The notes below the pieces were generated by a model. That model had not been told where the DNA came from. It saw only the letters and a list, made by a program, of their open reading frames with translations, and ran no database searches. This document shows, piece by piece, positions 43,334 to 51,968 of a DNA stretch of 64,000 bases. The first letter of the stretch is position 1. Each line of letters begins with the position of its first letter. Both the position numbers and the translations under genes were made by a program. This DNA comes from Stygiobacter sp. RIFOXYC2_FULL_38_25 (GTDB lineage Bacteria > Bacteroidota > Ignavibacteria > Ignavibacteriales > Melioribacteraceae), in contig MHAZ01000014.1 in the NCBI GenBank assembly GCA_001803165.1, positions 1 to 64,000 of the forward strand, read 5' to 3'.

Positions 43334-45001
43334 TTATCTAATCAAATTTGTAATCTCTTGGAGTAAAGTATCTGCCGTTGTAATAACTCTCGCGTTAGCC
43401 TGGAAACCTCTCTGAGATACAATCATCTTTGTGAATTCTTCCGAGAGATCAACGTTTGATTGTTCAAGCGCACCGGATTGAACTGTTGTGTTTGTTTCTT
43501 CGCCTAATGTGCTGATAAGTGGCTCACCGCTATTTGCATAAGCCGAGTACATATTATCACCGGTGCTGATAAGACCATTCAAGTTTGTAAAAGTAGCAGT
43601 CATAATTTGTGCTAAAGTTTGTGAACTTCCATTTGAGAAAATACCCACAATGTTTCCGTATTGATCAATATTTAAGTTGGATAATGTAGAAGCTGGTGAA
43701 CCATCTTGAGATAATGCGCTGATTACAGAACTTGCAGAAGTTTGAGTTACACCGCTAAATCCTTCACCAAAATCAAGTTTCATTATAACTTCGTTAGCGC
43801 CGTTTGGTTTAAATGAGAATTCTGGATTGTTTGGCGAAATGTTAGCTGGATCTAATGTACCATCAGGATTAAACGTTATTTGCCCTCTATAAATTGAAGG
43901 TTGTCCATTGTAAGTACTAGTACCTGGTACTGATGCAACAAAAGTCCATTCATTTTCACCTATCTTTGAATATTTCATCGTTACTTGATGTGCTGATCCT
44001 AAAGAATCGTAAACCGTAACCGAGCCGCTTACCACATTTGGAATTCTATTATTATCAGCAGAAGCGCTTAGAGTACTTGTACTTGCATTTTGTGTAACAA
44101 TAGTCGCATCGAATGTAAATTGAATTTCCGAAGAAGGAATACTAACCAAGTTGTTTGTGCCATCAAATAAAGCAACTGAAGCCGCATTCATTTTCATAGT
44201 ACCAGTACCATCGTCAGCAAATACTAAATTCGCTATGCTTCCGCTATCCAATGTTGCACCTGTGCTATCTACTACACTCCAGTTATACGTATAAGTATCT
44301 GCAGCTGTTTTTTCGAAATTAGAGACAAAGTCAAAGCTATCTCCGTAAATGTTATAAACCTTAACCGTACTATCGCTGGTACTTTCGCCAACAGCTAAAG
44401 CTGATGAATTGATATTACCTCTTTGCAAAACATTTTCTGTTCTTGTAATAGCGCTGTTACTTTTTAAGTTGCCGCCCCATTTAATTTCTGTAGTGGCAAT
44501 AGCTGGTAGTTTCATGTTGGTATCAATAGCAATATCTTCTAAATTATTACCCGGGGGTATAACACCATCAGCGCTTGCAACTTTACCTTGAACAACTGCA
44601 CCATTTTGTGGACTTACTAATTTGCCGTTTGCATCAAAAACAAATGCGCCTGCACGTGAATAAAATTTTTGTCCATTATTTTTTAATACGAACATTCCAT
44701 CGCCCTGCAATGCCAAATCAGTTGTAATGCCGGTTCTTTCGAATGTTCCTTGGTTCCAGTTACGGTCAATAGAATTAATTTTTGTGCCAAGTCCAATTTG
44801 ATAAGAGTTTGTGCCACCTGATGTATCTGTTGGGTTTGTACCGGCTTTTACAAATTGATTAAAAGTATCGCTGAATGTAACGCGTGAGCCTTTGAAACCG
44901 ATTGTGTTAACGTTGGAAATGTTATTGCCGATAACGTCCATCATTGATTGATGATTACGTAAACCGGAAACGCCTGCGAAAAGTGATGTTAAGAGTGCCA
45001 T
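43334..45001 (-). CDS. flgE: Flagellar hook protein FlgE
   Basis: 555 residues. N-terminal D0: LLTSLFAGVSGLRNHQSMMDVIGNNISNVNTIGFKGSRV in pattern, opening with the hook-family helix and NVNTIGFK. Later DGMFVLKNNGQKFYSRAG and the C-terminal SGALEQSNVDLSEEFTKMI with QRGFQANARVITTADTLLQEI. The insert between about 150 and 430 (Ser/Thr-rich surface domains) makes it longer than the enterobacterial hook protein (about 400). It is the last gene of the flgB operon, with an unusual GC-rich leader of 93 bases. Confidence 0.95.
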   Translation of the reverse strand: MALLTSLFAGVSGLRNHQSMMDVIGNNISNVNTIGFKGSRVTFSDTFNQFVKAGTNPTDTSGGTNSYQIGLGTKINSIDRNWNQGTFERTGITTDLALQGDGMFVLKNNGQKFYSRAGAFVFDANGKLVSPQNGAVVQGKVASADGVIPPGNNLEDIAIDTNMKLPAIATTEIKWGGNLKSNSAITRTENVLQRGNINSSALAVGESTSDSTVKVYNIYGDSFDFVSNFEKTAADTYTYNWSVVDSTGATLDSGSIANLVFADDGTGTMKMNAASVALFDGTNNLVSIPSSEIQFTFDATIVTQNASTSTLSASADNNRIPNVVSGSVTVYDSLGSAHQVTMKYSKIGENEWTFVASVPGTSTYNGQPSIYRGQITFNPDGTLDPANISPNNPEFSFKPNGANEVIMKLDFGEGFSGVTQTSASSVISALSQDGSPASTLSNLNIDQYGNIVGIFSNGSSQTLAQIMTATFTNLNGLISTGDNMYSAYANSGEPLISTLGEETNTTVQSGALEQSNVDLSEEFTKMIVSQRGFQANARVITTADTLLQEITNLIR

Positions 45002-45094
45002 GTTGATCCTCCTTGGATTGATCCGGCATCAGTCGGTCAGCCAGATCTGGAGCGTCCTTGGAAGGTCCCGCTCCGTTATATTATTATTTGTTAA
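45002..45094 (-). promoter_or_regulatory. GC-rich structured leader of flgE with repeated GGA
   Basis: 93 bases between the upstream stop and the flgE ATG, markedly GC-rich from 45011 to 45075 in an AT-rich region. In the mRNA sense it has GGAGCG...CGCTCC (6-bp stem, 45049-45054 with 45069-45074), the palindrome CCAGATCTGG (45041-45050) overlapping one arm so both cannot form at once, and ATCC-AAGGA-GGAT enclosing the AAGGAGG ribosome site. Six GGA trinucleotides occur. This suggests an RNA switch or CsrA-type control of hook protein translation; no known riboswitch class was recognised. Confidence 0.55.
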
Positions 45095-45478
45095 TTATAA
45101 CGCAAATACTACACTATCAATATTTGTAAAAACGCTTTCGTTAGAATTTGCTACTTCGATTGCTGTTACAACCGTTTTATTTGGAATATTTACTATGAAT
45201 GCTGTTTTGTCCATCATTATTAATGAATCTTTACTTCCTTTTGATTCAGCCTTAGAAACTGCATCTTTAATTTTTCCTAATTCTGTTTCGCTTAACTGTA
45301 TGTTTCTGGATTCAAGGCGTTTCATTGCATGATTCGAAAATTTTATTTTCTCAAGTTCTTCTTTGAAAATCGCATCGAACTGATTAGCAGTTTCTCTGCC
45401 GGTTCTTCTCGTTACAATTTCTTCGTTTCCTACAATAGGAATAAACGGAACGGAGATTCCATTAATCTCTGCCATCAT
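45095..45478 (-). CDS. Flagellar operon protein, TIGR02530-like
   Basis: 127 residues. The centre KIKFSNHAMKRLESRNIQLSETELGKIKDAVSKAESKGSKDSLIMMDKTAFIVNIPNKTVVTAI (in pattern: SxHAxxRLxxRNI, then MDxxAFIVNIxNxTVITAI) matches the small conserved protein found between flgD and flgE in many diderm and Gram-positive flagellar operons. Its role is not settled; export or hook assembly is suspected. Two adjacent ATG codons could start it: 45478 overlaps the flgD stop, 45475 has the better spacing from GGAGGT. Confidence 0.85.
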   Translation of the reverse strand: MMAEINGISVPFIPIVGNEEIVTRRTGRETANQFDAIFKEELEKIKFSNHAMKRLESRNIQLSETELGKIKDAVSKAESKGSKDSLIMMDKTAFIVNIPNKTVVTAIEVANSNESVFTNIDSVVFAL

Positions 45479-46158
45479 TTACCTCCACTTGTTGAATTGA
45501 GAATTTCAAGAATATCGGCGATAGAATACTCGGCTCCGTTGATCTTAAGTACAGCGCCGTTTTCCGTAAAACGAACGCCGTCAATCACACCAGCCTTAAA
45601 AGTATCTATTGTCAAAACTTCGCCTTTCATATTCTTTGCTTCCACTTCGAATGTATATTTACCATTAGGTAATTTGTCACCATTATTATCGGTGCAATCC
45701 CAGGAAAGTTTATTGCTTCCAACCGCATTTGGAATATTTTCTATCTGACTTACTAACGCGCCTTTTTCATTGTAGATCTTAATCTTTGTTGCTTGAGCAT
45801 TTGTAGGTAAAGTATAACCTATTGTAATATTGTCTTGTCCGGCAACTTGAACTTCGTTTCCGCCTATTTTAGCTTCTTTACCAATCAATGTTGCAACCAT
45901 TGTATTGTTGATTGATTCAGTTAAGAGCAAGTTGGAATTCATGCTTTCTTTAATAGAAGTATTAAGATTTGCTAATTGCTCAAGTGAAGAAAACTCTGCT
46001 AATTGCGAAGCATAAGCAGTACCATCCATTGGATTAAGCGGATCCTGATTCTTTAACTGCTCAATCATGAGTTTCAAAAAATCATCTTTACCGAGAGCGC
46101 TTTTATTTGCAGATACTGTTGATGTTTGATTTGTTGTATTGTTTACAGTATTAATCAT
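45475..46158 (-). CDS. flgD: Hook assembly cap protein FlgD
   Basis: 227 residues. The N-terminal LGKDDFLKLMIEQLKNQDPLNPMDGTAYASQLAEFSSLEQLANL (in pattern LGKDDFLKLM, NQDPLNPMDG, QLAEFSSLEQ) is diagnostic of FlgD. The C-terminal part has a FlgD Ig/Tudor-like domain (WDCTDNNGDKLPNGKYTFEV). FlgD is exported, caps the growing hook and is lost afterwards. Order fliK-flgD-flgE is canonical. Confidence 0.94.
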   Translation of the reverse strand: MINTVNNTTNQTSTVSANKSALGKDDFLKLMIEQLKNQDPLNPMDGTAYASQLAEFSSLEQLANLNTSIKESMNSNLLLTESINNTMVATLIGKEAKIGGNEVQVAGQDNITIGYTLPTNAQATKIKIYNEKGALVSQIENIPNAVGSNKLSWDCTDNNGDKLPNGKYTFEVEAKNMKGEVLTIDTFKAGVIDGVRFTENGAVLKINGAEYSIADILEILNSTSGGK

Positions 46159-46169
46159 CTCTCAATTCC

Positions 46170-48989
46170 TTATGCTGTGTATTCGTAAGTATTATAGCCC
46201 ATCTTTTTCTTAGATTCGTTCAGCGTAGTTTCTTCTATCACATCCTCTTTTTCATCGCGTGATAATGATTTCTTCTTTTGTGTAAACATCTTTTGGTTTT
46301 TCTGATCGTCCGCTAAGCTTACGTTTACATTTGTAAGAGGCACACCTGCAGACTGCATGTTCTGTTTAAGCTGCTCAATATTAGATTGGACAAATTGTTT
46401 TACCTGTTCATTCTCAACTTCAATCTTTGTAACAATCTGGTTCTCAATCATATCAACAGTCAGTTTCACCTTGCCAAGATTTTCCGGCGTTAGCTGCAAA
46501 GTCATAGTTTGCTTTTCGCCTTGCAAAATCAGCTTAGAAAACTCAGGCATAATTTCTTGCTGCTTTATAGTCTTAAACTGCTCATGAGCTTGCTTTGCTT
46601 CTACTTGCGGCTTAAGATTTTCTATTTCAAAATTCTTATCCGTAGGAGCTACTTGATTTAAATGATTCTTAAACGTTTCGGAAGAGCTTGACTTGCTGTT
46701 TTCTTTATCGCTTTGCTGATTAGTCTGCAGCTCTGATGTTTGCTTTGTTTCTTTTGTATTTACTGCCGGCTGTTCTTTAGAATCAATTTCCGTCTTTCCT
46801 TGGGTTGCTTTTTCTTTTGTTGTTGTTGAAGATGCTTCTACATTAACATTAGCTGCAACTTGCTCACTTTTTTCATTTTTTAGATTAACAGTTTTTGTTG
46901 TTTCGGCAACTATTTTTTCCTCTTTCAGATAAACATGTTCAGTATCATTAGCCTTTACTTCCTTAGATAAGCTATTCTCGGTTTGAGGTTTTGCTTCAAC
47001 TTCGTCTTTGCCGGATTTTTCAACCTTTATGCTAGCCTTAGCTGAAACTTTAACGAGCAGCTTACCTTCACTAAAAACCTCATTGACTTTTTTCTCAATT
47101 TCAGGTTGGGCTGTTTGTTTGTTCACTGCAATTGTTTCTTCCGCTTTTGCAGATTCAACCGTATCGTTTGTTAAACTTATGTTTTCTCTAATTGTTTGTT
47201 CTTCAACAGTTACTTTCGGCTGAGCAACTTGATTAACATTCTTTAGGGCTAAAAATTCTTCTTTGGAAACAAGCTTCGGTCTGTTTTCAAATTTCTTAAA
47301 TGAAGTTTCTTTAGTGGATTCTGTAGTGATCGTTTTATCGTTAGATAATACTTCTTTCTTTGGAGTAACCTTTTCTTTTACAACTAAATCTTCATCCGCA
47401 ACTTTTTCTTGCGCAACATGCTCGCCGGCAACAGCTTCTATATTTTCAAGTGGATTTGTACTTGCACTCTCTTTTGTTTTTGCCGGTTCGGTTACGCCTT
47501 CATTCTCAAACATAACGTTAGCAGAAGTTTTGTTTTCTACTACATGAGTATTTTCTACTGTAGCAGATTTTTCAATAACTGCATCCATCTGTTTTGGAAA
47601 CTTAGTGCTTGCGCTTGGACTTTCTTTTACATCTGCTCTTTCAACTGCTTCATCATTTTCAGCCGATTGATAAGTTGCGTCTTTACCGCTATTTGTTTCT
47701 TCAGCAACACGAACACTCGGTTGAGTTTCAGCAGCAATTTTCTGCCCGGAAGACTCCGTCGTTTTAGCAGTAACTTTTATTGATGAATCAGTTTGAGCTT
47801 CTTTTAGATTGCTCTCATATTTTATTTCTTTAATCTCGCCGTTTGCTGTAAAACTCCTGAACACTGATTTTTCTTCGTCAGTTAATCCTTCCATCAAATC
47901 ATTTAAGGAGGCTGATGATGATTTATCGCTTACAATGTTTTCTTTTGTCGTACCAACTAAGATGCTTGGTTCGCTTTGTTTTTGTTCCGCAGATTTTGCG
48001 GTAGTATTATTTTCAACAAGCTTTGTTTCTGATTCGTGATTAAGTTGTTCCAAGTTTTGTATTTCCAATACCTCAGACTGACCGGTAACATTTTTATTAG
48101 GAATAGCCGTATCATCTGTAAGTAATTTATCGTCTTGTTGAAATAACTTATTAACAGTAAAAAATTCAGCTTGTGTGTTGCTGTTAACCGAAATTATTGG
48201 AGAATTTAATTGAGCATTGGTTTGCGGAGTTTCAATTTTTATTATCTCTGCTTTATAAAAAACTTTTTCATTTACTTCGGTTTTCGTCTCTTCGATAGGA
48301 ATAGTTTCTACTGTTTCCTCTACTGCACTCTCTTCAAATAGAGATAAATCTTTTTCAACAAGTTCGGAATCATTCTTCGATGAAAACGGAATGTTTTGTA
48401 ACAATCCTTCATTGACAATCAGTTTATTAACAAAGCTGAACTCATCAGTTAGAACTTTGCTGGTGTAGTTTTCATCAACTTTAATGGGATTTAACGTAAC
48501 GGAAAGTTTATTCGAGCCGCTTTTGTAAGAGACTGTTAACTGTTTGGAAATTTCACTGCTGTTATTTATTTCATTCAAGGGAATTAATGAAAAGCTTGTT
48601 CCATCAATAAATTTACTTGTCAACTCAACTAATTTTTCTTCCGGTAAAATAAACTGAAGCTTTGTAATATCGGCATCTTCAATTTTGTGCTTAGTTTCAG
48701 TCGGTTGCAGTTCTGCGTTCTGAGAAATGAGTGATGCAATCAATTGAGTTAAGCTGGTAAACTCTTCCGGAGAAACTTTAATAACGTTTTCGGTTGGCGC
48801 AAATATTTCCAGAGTTGATTCCGTCTTGCCGGCTTCAAGTACAGTTACATTCTGCGCTGCATTTTCTTGTTCGCAAACTTTAATAATGTCTTGAAACAAA
48901 AATGGATTTGTAACAGACTTTTTAGAACCAATAGTTAGAGAGGATTCGGTTTCGGCTAGTTTCTCTATGAAAAAATTGCTAAAGTTCAT
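46170..48989 (-). CDS. fliK: Hook-length control protein FliK (very long)
   Basis: 939 residues, over twice the usual 400-450. The C-terminal Flg_hook domain is clear at about 820-895: MTLQLTPENLGKVKLTVDMIENQIVTKIEVEN in pattern and QLKQNMQSAGVPLTNVNVSL. The long N-terminal and middle part is low-complexity, rich in Glu, Lys, Thr, Ser and Val, with no hydrophobic core, as expected of an exported unfolded ruler. FliK measures hook length and triggers the FlhB switch. Its length suggests a long hook if ruler length scales as in Salmonella. It overlaps the motE-like gene by one base. Confidence 0.88.
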   Translation of the reverse strand: MNFSNFFIEKLAETESSLTIGSKKSVTNPFLFQDIIKVCEQENAAQNVTVLEAGKTESTLEIFAPTENVIKVSPEEFTSLTQLIASLISQNAELQPTETKHKIEDADITKLQFILPEEKLVELTSKFIDGTSFSLIPLNEINNSSEISKQLTVSYKSGSNKLSVTLNPIKVDENYTSKVLTDEFSFVNKLIVNEGLLQNIPFSSKNDSELVEKDLSLFEESAVEETVETIPIEETKTEVNEKVFYKAEIIKIETPQTNAQLNSPIISVNSNTQAEFFTVNKLFQQDDKLLTDDTAIPNKNVTGQSEVLEIQNLEQLNHESETKLVENNTTAKSAEQKQSEPSILVGTTKENIVSDKSSSASLNDLMEGLTDEEKSVFRSFTANGEIKEIKYESNLKEAQTDSSIKVTAKTTESSGQKIAAETQPSVRVAEETNSGKDATYQSAENDEAVERADVKESPSASTKFPKQMDAVIEKSATVENTHVVENKTSANVMFENEGVTEPAKTKESASTNPLENIEAVAGEHVAQEKVADEDLVVKEKVTPKKEVLSNDKTITTESTKETSFKKFENRPKLVSKEEFLALKNVNQVAQPKVTVEEQTIRENISLTNDTVESAKAEETIAVNKQTAQPEIEKKVNEVFSEGKLLVKVSAKASIKVEKSGKDEVEAKPQTENSLSKEVKANDTEHVYLKEEKIVAETTKTVNLKNEKSEQVAANVNVEASSTTTKEKATQGKTEIDSKEQPAVNTKETKQTSELQTNQQSDKENSKSSSSETFKNHLNQVAPTDKNFEIENLKPQVEAKQAHEQFKTIKQQEIMPEFSKLILQGEKQTMTLQLTPENLGKVKLTVDMIENQIVTKIEVENEQVKQFVQSNIEQLKQNMQSAGVPLTNVNVSLADDQKNQKMFTQKKKSLSRDEKEDVIEETTLNESKKKMGYNTYEYTA

Positions 48990-49579
48990 CAGTTCACACT
49001 TATTAATCTAGTCACAACTTCCGGCTTGAATTCTGATAAAACTTCAGCCGCTTTCTTTTTTCTCATCCTGAGTATCAAGTCCCTTGCTATATTATCGGAA
49101 TACCCGAGAATAACTTTAGCAACTTTTTTACTATCCATTGCTTCGTATAATTTTACCGTTTCTTTTACCCAATTTTTATAAATCGAATCTTTGCTGGCAG
49201 TCTGTTTGAAATTTGTTTTGGGAATCGTGGGATCTTCCGTTACCGGCACTTGTTCAATTTGTTTTTTCTGAGTTGGTTTAGCTTCGGCAATAATTGTTTT
49301 TGCTTTTTCTTCTACTGGTTTAGTTACAGGCTGAGTTTTAACTGTTGAATCCGGTGCAACTTCTAAGGAATCTTTGACTACTGCTGTTGAATCAGTTTTA
49401 AGCGAATCTACTTTAGCTACATCCAACGGTTTTTTATCTTTTTTTGCCGGCTGATGTGTTTCAGGTGTGAAATCAAACGCAAAAATATTTTTGTATTGAG
49501 AATTCAAAAAGAAGAGCGCCCCGGTAACTAATGCAAAGGCTAACAAAAATATTACACCGTAAATAATTAAATTTTTCAC
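48989..49579 (-). CDS. MotE-like flagellar protein with C-terminal MgtE_N-type helices
   Basis: 196 residues from a GTG at 49579. One N-terminal membrane helix (LIIYGVIFLLAFALVTGALFFL), a Lys/Pro/Thr-rich linker, then a C-terminal helical domain (VKLYEAMDSKKVAKVILGYSDNIARDLILRMRKKKAAEVLSEFKPEVVTRL in pattern: YxxMDxxKVAKxI, RMRKKKAAEVL). This layout fits MotE, the periplasmic chaperone/stabiliser of motor proteins found between fliJ and fliK in many bacteria. The GTG overlaps the fliJ stop. Confidence 0.8.
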   Translation of the reverse strand: MKNLIIYGVIFLLAFALVTGALFFLNSQYKNIFAFDFTPETHQPAKKDKKPLDVAKVDSLKTDSTAVVKDSLEVAPDSTVKTQPVTKPVEEKAKTIIAEAKPTQKKQIEQVPVTEDPTIPKTNFKQTASKDSIYKNWVKETVKLYEAMDSKKVAKVILGYSDNIARDLILRMRKKKAAEVLSEFKPEVVTRLISVN

Positions 49580-50013
49580 GACTGTTCCCCGTTAAAATTT
49601 CTTAATGCTACTTCGTTAAGTGCTTTCAATTCGTTTTTTCTTTCTTCCGATAAATAATTCAGATAATCGTTTTCTTTGATTATCTCCAGCGACTTTATTT
49701 CTTTTTTTCTTTCCACCAACTCTTTCTGCTTCTCATCGCGTTTTTTGCTGCATACTTCAATTTTTCTTTCAACGGCTTCCATTTGTTGTTGAAGATGAGA
49801 GCTGTACATCTTCATGCTTTGGTAATCAGAAACTATGGTTGACTTTTCCAGCATTTGAATTGCAACACGTTTCTTTTCGTTTGTGAGATGTTTTAGCTCA
49901 AAACTCAAATCATCAATCTCTTTATTGATGCGCGAAATTTCTTCTTGAATCTTTTTTTCCAGCATCTCCTTAACATTCATTATAGACTGAAACTTGAATT
50001 TATACTTTGCCAT
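49576..50013 (-). CDS. fliJ: Flagellar export chaperone FliJ
   Basis: 145 residues, a continuous coiled coil: FQSIMNVKEMLEKKIQEEISRINKEIDDLSFELKHLTNEKKRV in pattern. FliJ binds inside the FliI hexamer and helps couple ATPase and FlhA export gate. FliJ sequences are weakly conserved, but length, coiled-coil form and position directly after fliI are all normal. Confidence 0.88.
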   Translation of the reverse strand: MAKYKFKFQSIMNVKEMLEKKIQEEISRINKEIDDLSFELKHLTNEKKRVAIQMLEKSTIVSDYQSMKMYSSHLQQQMEAVERKIEVCSKKRDEKQKELVERKKEIKSLEIIKENDYLNYLSEERKNELKALNEVALRNFNGEQS

Positions 50014-50020
50014 ATTTCAC

Positions 50021-51352
50021 CTACACTATCGGCGCTTCAATAATTTGATTTAATCTTTCAACTGATTGGTCGTATTTAGCTTGTTCAAAAACATCTTGCT
50101 TCAAAAAGCTTCTAAGTTGAGTAATTTTCGAAAGTGCGTGATCAATCTGGGGATTGCTTCCTTTTGCATATGCGCCAATGTTTATTAAATCTTCTGCTTC
50201 ACGGTAAGTAGCAAGTATTTCGTTAAACTTCATTGCTCTCTGGTAATGATCGCGGTCAATAATATCCGACATAACTCTGCTTACACTTTGTAAAGTATCT
50301 ATTGCCGGATATTGCCCTTTGTTAGCAAGTTTTCTTGAAAGCACAATGTGTCCATCTAATATTGAACGAACAGCATCGGCAATAGGCTCTGTCATATCAT
50401 CACCATCAACAAGAACAGTGTAAAGTCCGGTGATAGAGCCTTTATCGGTAGTACCCGCGCGCTCTAAAAGTTTTGGCAGCAATGCAAATACGGAAGGCGT
50501 ATAACCTTTAGTTGTTGGCGGCTCGCCAACTGTTAAACCAACTTCGCGCTGAGCCATTGCAAAGCGTGTAACGGAATCCATCATCAGCATTACATCCATT
50601 CCAAGCTCGCGGAAGTATTCCGCAATTGTTGTTGCCACATACGCGCCTTTCATTCTTATAAGCGGAGATTTATCACTGGTAGCACATACAACAACGGATT
50701 TAGCCAATCCTTCTTCACCGAGATCTCGTTCAATAAATTCTCTTACTTCTCGTCCGCGCTCGCCTATTAATGCAATTACATTTACATCTGCGCTTGTATT
50801 TCTTGCAATCATACCAAGCGTAACACTCTTGCCAACTCCGCTGCCGGCAAAAATTCCAACACGCTGACCTTTACCAATAGACAACAGCGCATCTATTGCT
50901 CTTATTCCGGTCTGGATTGGAGCGGCAATTCTTTTTCTATCTAACGGATTTGGCGGCTCGCGGTGTGCATCTCTAAACGAATGATAAGTGATTTCTCCTT
51001 TACCATCTATCGGATTGCCAAGCCCATCAATTACTCGACCTAATAATTCTCTTCCAATGCCGACATTAAAATTTTTGCCGGAAGCTTTTATTTCACATGC
51101 CGGAGAAATATTGTGTACTTCACCAATAGCAATGGACAAAACCTTTCCGTTTTTGAAACCAACAACTTCAGCTTTGCAAATTTCTATTCCGTTCTGATCT
51201 ACTATTGTGCAAATTTCACCAAGCACAGCATTCGGACCAACAGAAACAATAACCAATCCGATAACGTCAATAACTTTTCCGTTTACTCGAATTGCTTCCG
51301 CTCTATCAATTACTTTCTGATATTTATCCAAAAGCTGTTCGTAGATATACAT
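50021..51352 (-). CDS. fliI: Flagellar export ATPase FliI
   Basis: 443 residues. Walker A GIFAGSGVGKSVTLGMIARN near 165-180, Walker B VMLMMDSVTRFAMAQREVGL, and the type III ATPase block GEPPTTKGYTPSVFALLPKLLERAG in pattern, with GSITGLYTVLVDGDDMTEPIAD. FliI hydrolyses ATP to prepare substrates for export; homologue of the F1 beta subunit. Order fliH-fliI-fliJ is canonical, with a one-base gap after fliH and seven before fliJ. Confidence 0.95.
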   Translation of the reverse strand: MYIYEQLLDKYQKVIDRAEAIRVNGKVIDVIGLVIVSVGPNAVLGEICTIVDQNGIEICKAEVVGFKNGKVLSIAIGEVHNISPACEIKASGKNFNVGIGRELLGRVIDGLGNPIDGKGEITYHSFRDAHREPPNPLDRKRIAAPIQTGIRAIDALLSIGKGQRVGIFAGSGVGKSVTLGMIARNTSADVNVIALIGERGREVREFIERDLGEEGLAKSVVVCATSDKSPLIRMKGAYVATTIAEYFRELGMDVMLMMDSVTRFAMAQREVGLTVGEPPTTKGYTPSVFALLPKLLERAGTTDKGSITGLYTVLVDGDDMTEPIADAVRSILDGHIVLSRKLANKGQYPAIDTLQSVSRVMSDIIDRDHYQRAMKFNEILATYREAEDLINIGAYAKGSNPQIDHALSKITQLRSFLKQDVFEQAKYDQSVERLNQIIEAPIV

Positions 51353-51353
51353 T

Positions 51354-51968
51354 TTACAACAAGCTCTCTTCTAATTTTCTTTTTAGTTCCGTCAACTGTG
51401 TAGAGACTCTTGCATCAACATTTCCAATTTCCGTTTCAATCAAGCAGCCCCCCTTTTCAATGCGGTCGTCACCCTCAATTTTAATTTTGGTGAATGAACT
51501 GCTGTTAATCATATTCTTGCTATCAACAGAAAGCGCTTCAATATCTACCGGATTTAATTTCAATCGAACTTCGTTAGCGCCAATTATCTTGTTAATAGCA
51601 ATTCTTACGTTTTCGTTTATTACCGTTTTATTCTCAATTTCTCTTTGAACAATCTTCTTAGCCAATTCATAGGATGTCTCAATAACAAGTCTTTCAAAAG
51701 CTTTTTCCATTTCTAAAAGATTCTCGTCATACTGCTGAAGTATATTGTAAACCTCTTCGTACTTGCGGATGAGTTTGTTGGAATAATCTTGCTCAAGATC
51801 TCTTTTAGTTTTTTCTTGTCCTTCGCTAAAGCCCATCCGGTAATAATCATCAAGCTGTTTTTTCAGCAAATCCGGTTCGGTTTCTTCCTTGATATTGGAG
51901 GCTCCGATTCCGGCGACTTTAAATGTTGATTTAGCCGAATGTTTATTGAGCTTTATTACATCAGACAT
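51354..51968 (-). CDS. fliH: Flagellar export ATPase regulator FliH
   Basis: 204 residues from the ATG at 51968; an upstream GTG (51986) is less likely since the ATG has GGAAG at good distance and overlaps the fliG stop by eight bases. A polar N-terminus leads to a charged helix (LLKKQLDDYYRMGFSEGQEKTKRDLEQDYSNKLIRKYEEVY in pattern) and a C-terminal domain (IVQREIENKTVINENVRIAINKI, LKLNPVDIEAL, GGCLIETEIGNVDARVSTQLTEL) that matches FliH/YscL. It links FliI to FliN. Confidence 0.92.
   Translation of the reverse strand: MSDVIKLNKHSAKSTFKVAGIGASNIKEETEPDLLKKQLDDYYRMGFSEGQEKTKRDLEQDYSNKLIRKYEEVYNILQQYDENLLEMEKAFERLVIETSYELAKKIVQREIENKTVINENVRIAINKIIGANEVRLKLNPVDIEALSVDSKNMINSSSFTKIKIEGDDRIEKGGCLIETEIGNVDARVSTQLTELKRKLEESLL

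Noticed and set aside
45075-45100. Sigma-70 type promoter (TTTGCG-N17-TAATAT) before flgE
   Set aside because: Only half of the -35 matches, in a very AT-rich stretch; too weak to list.
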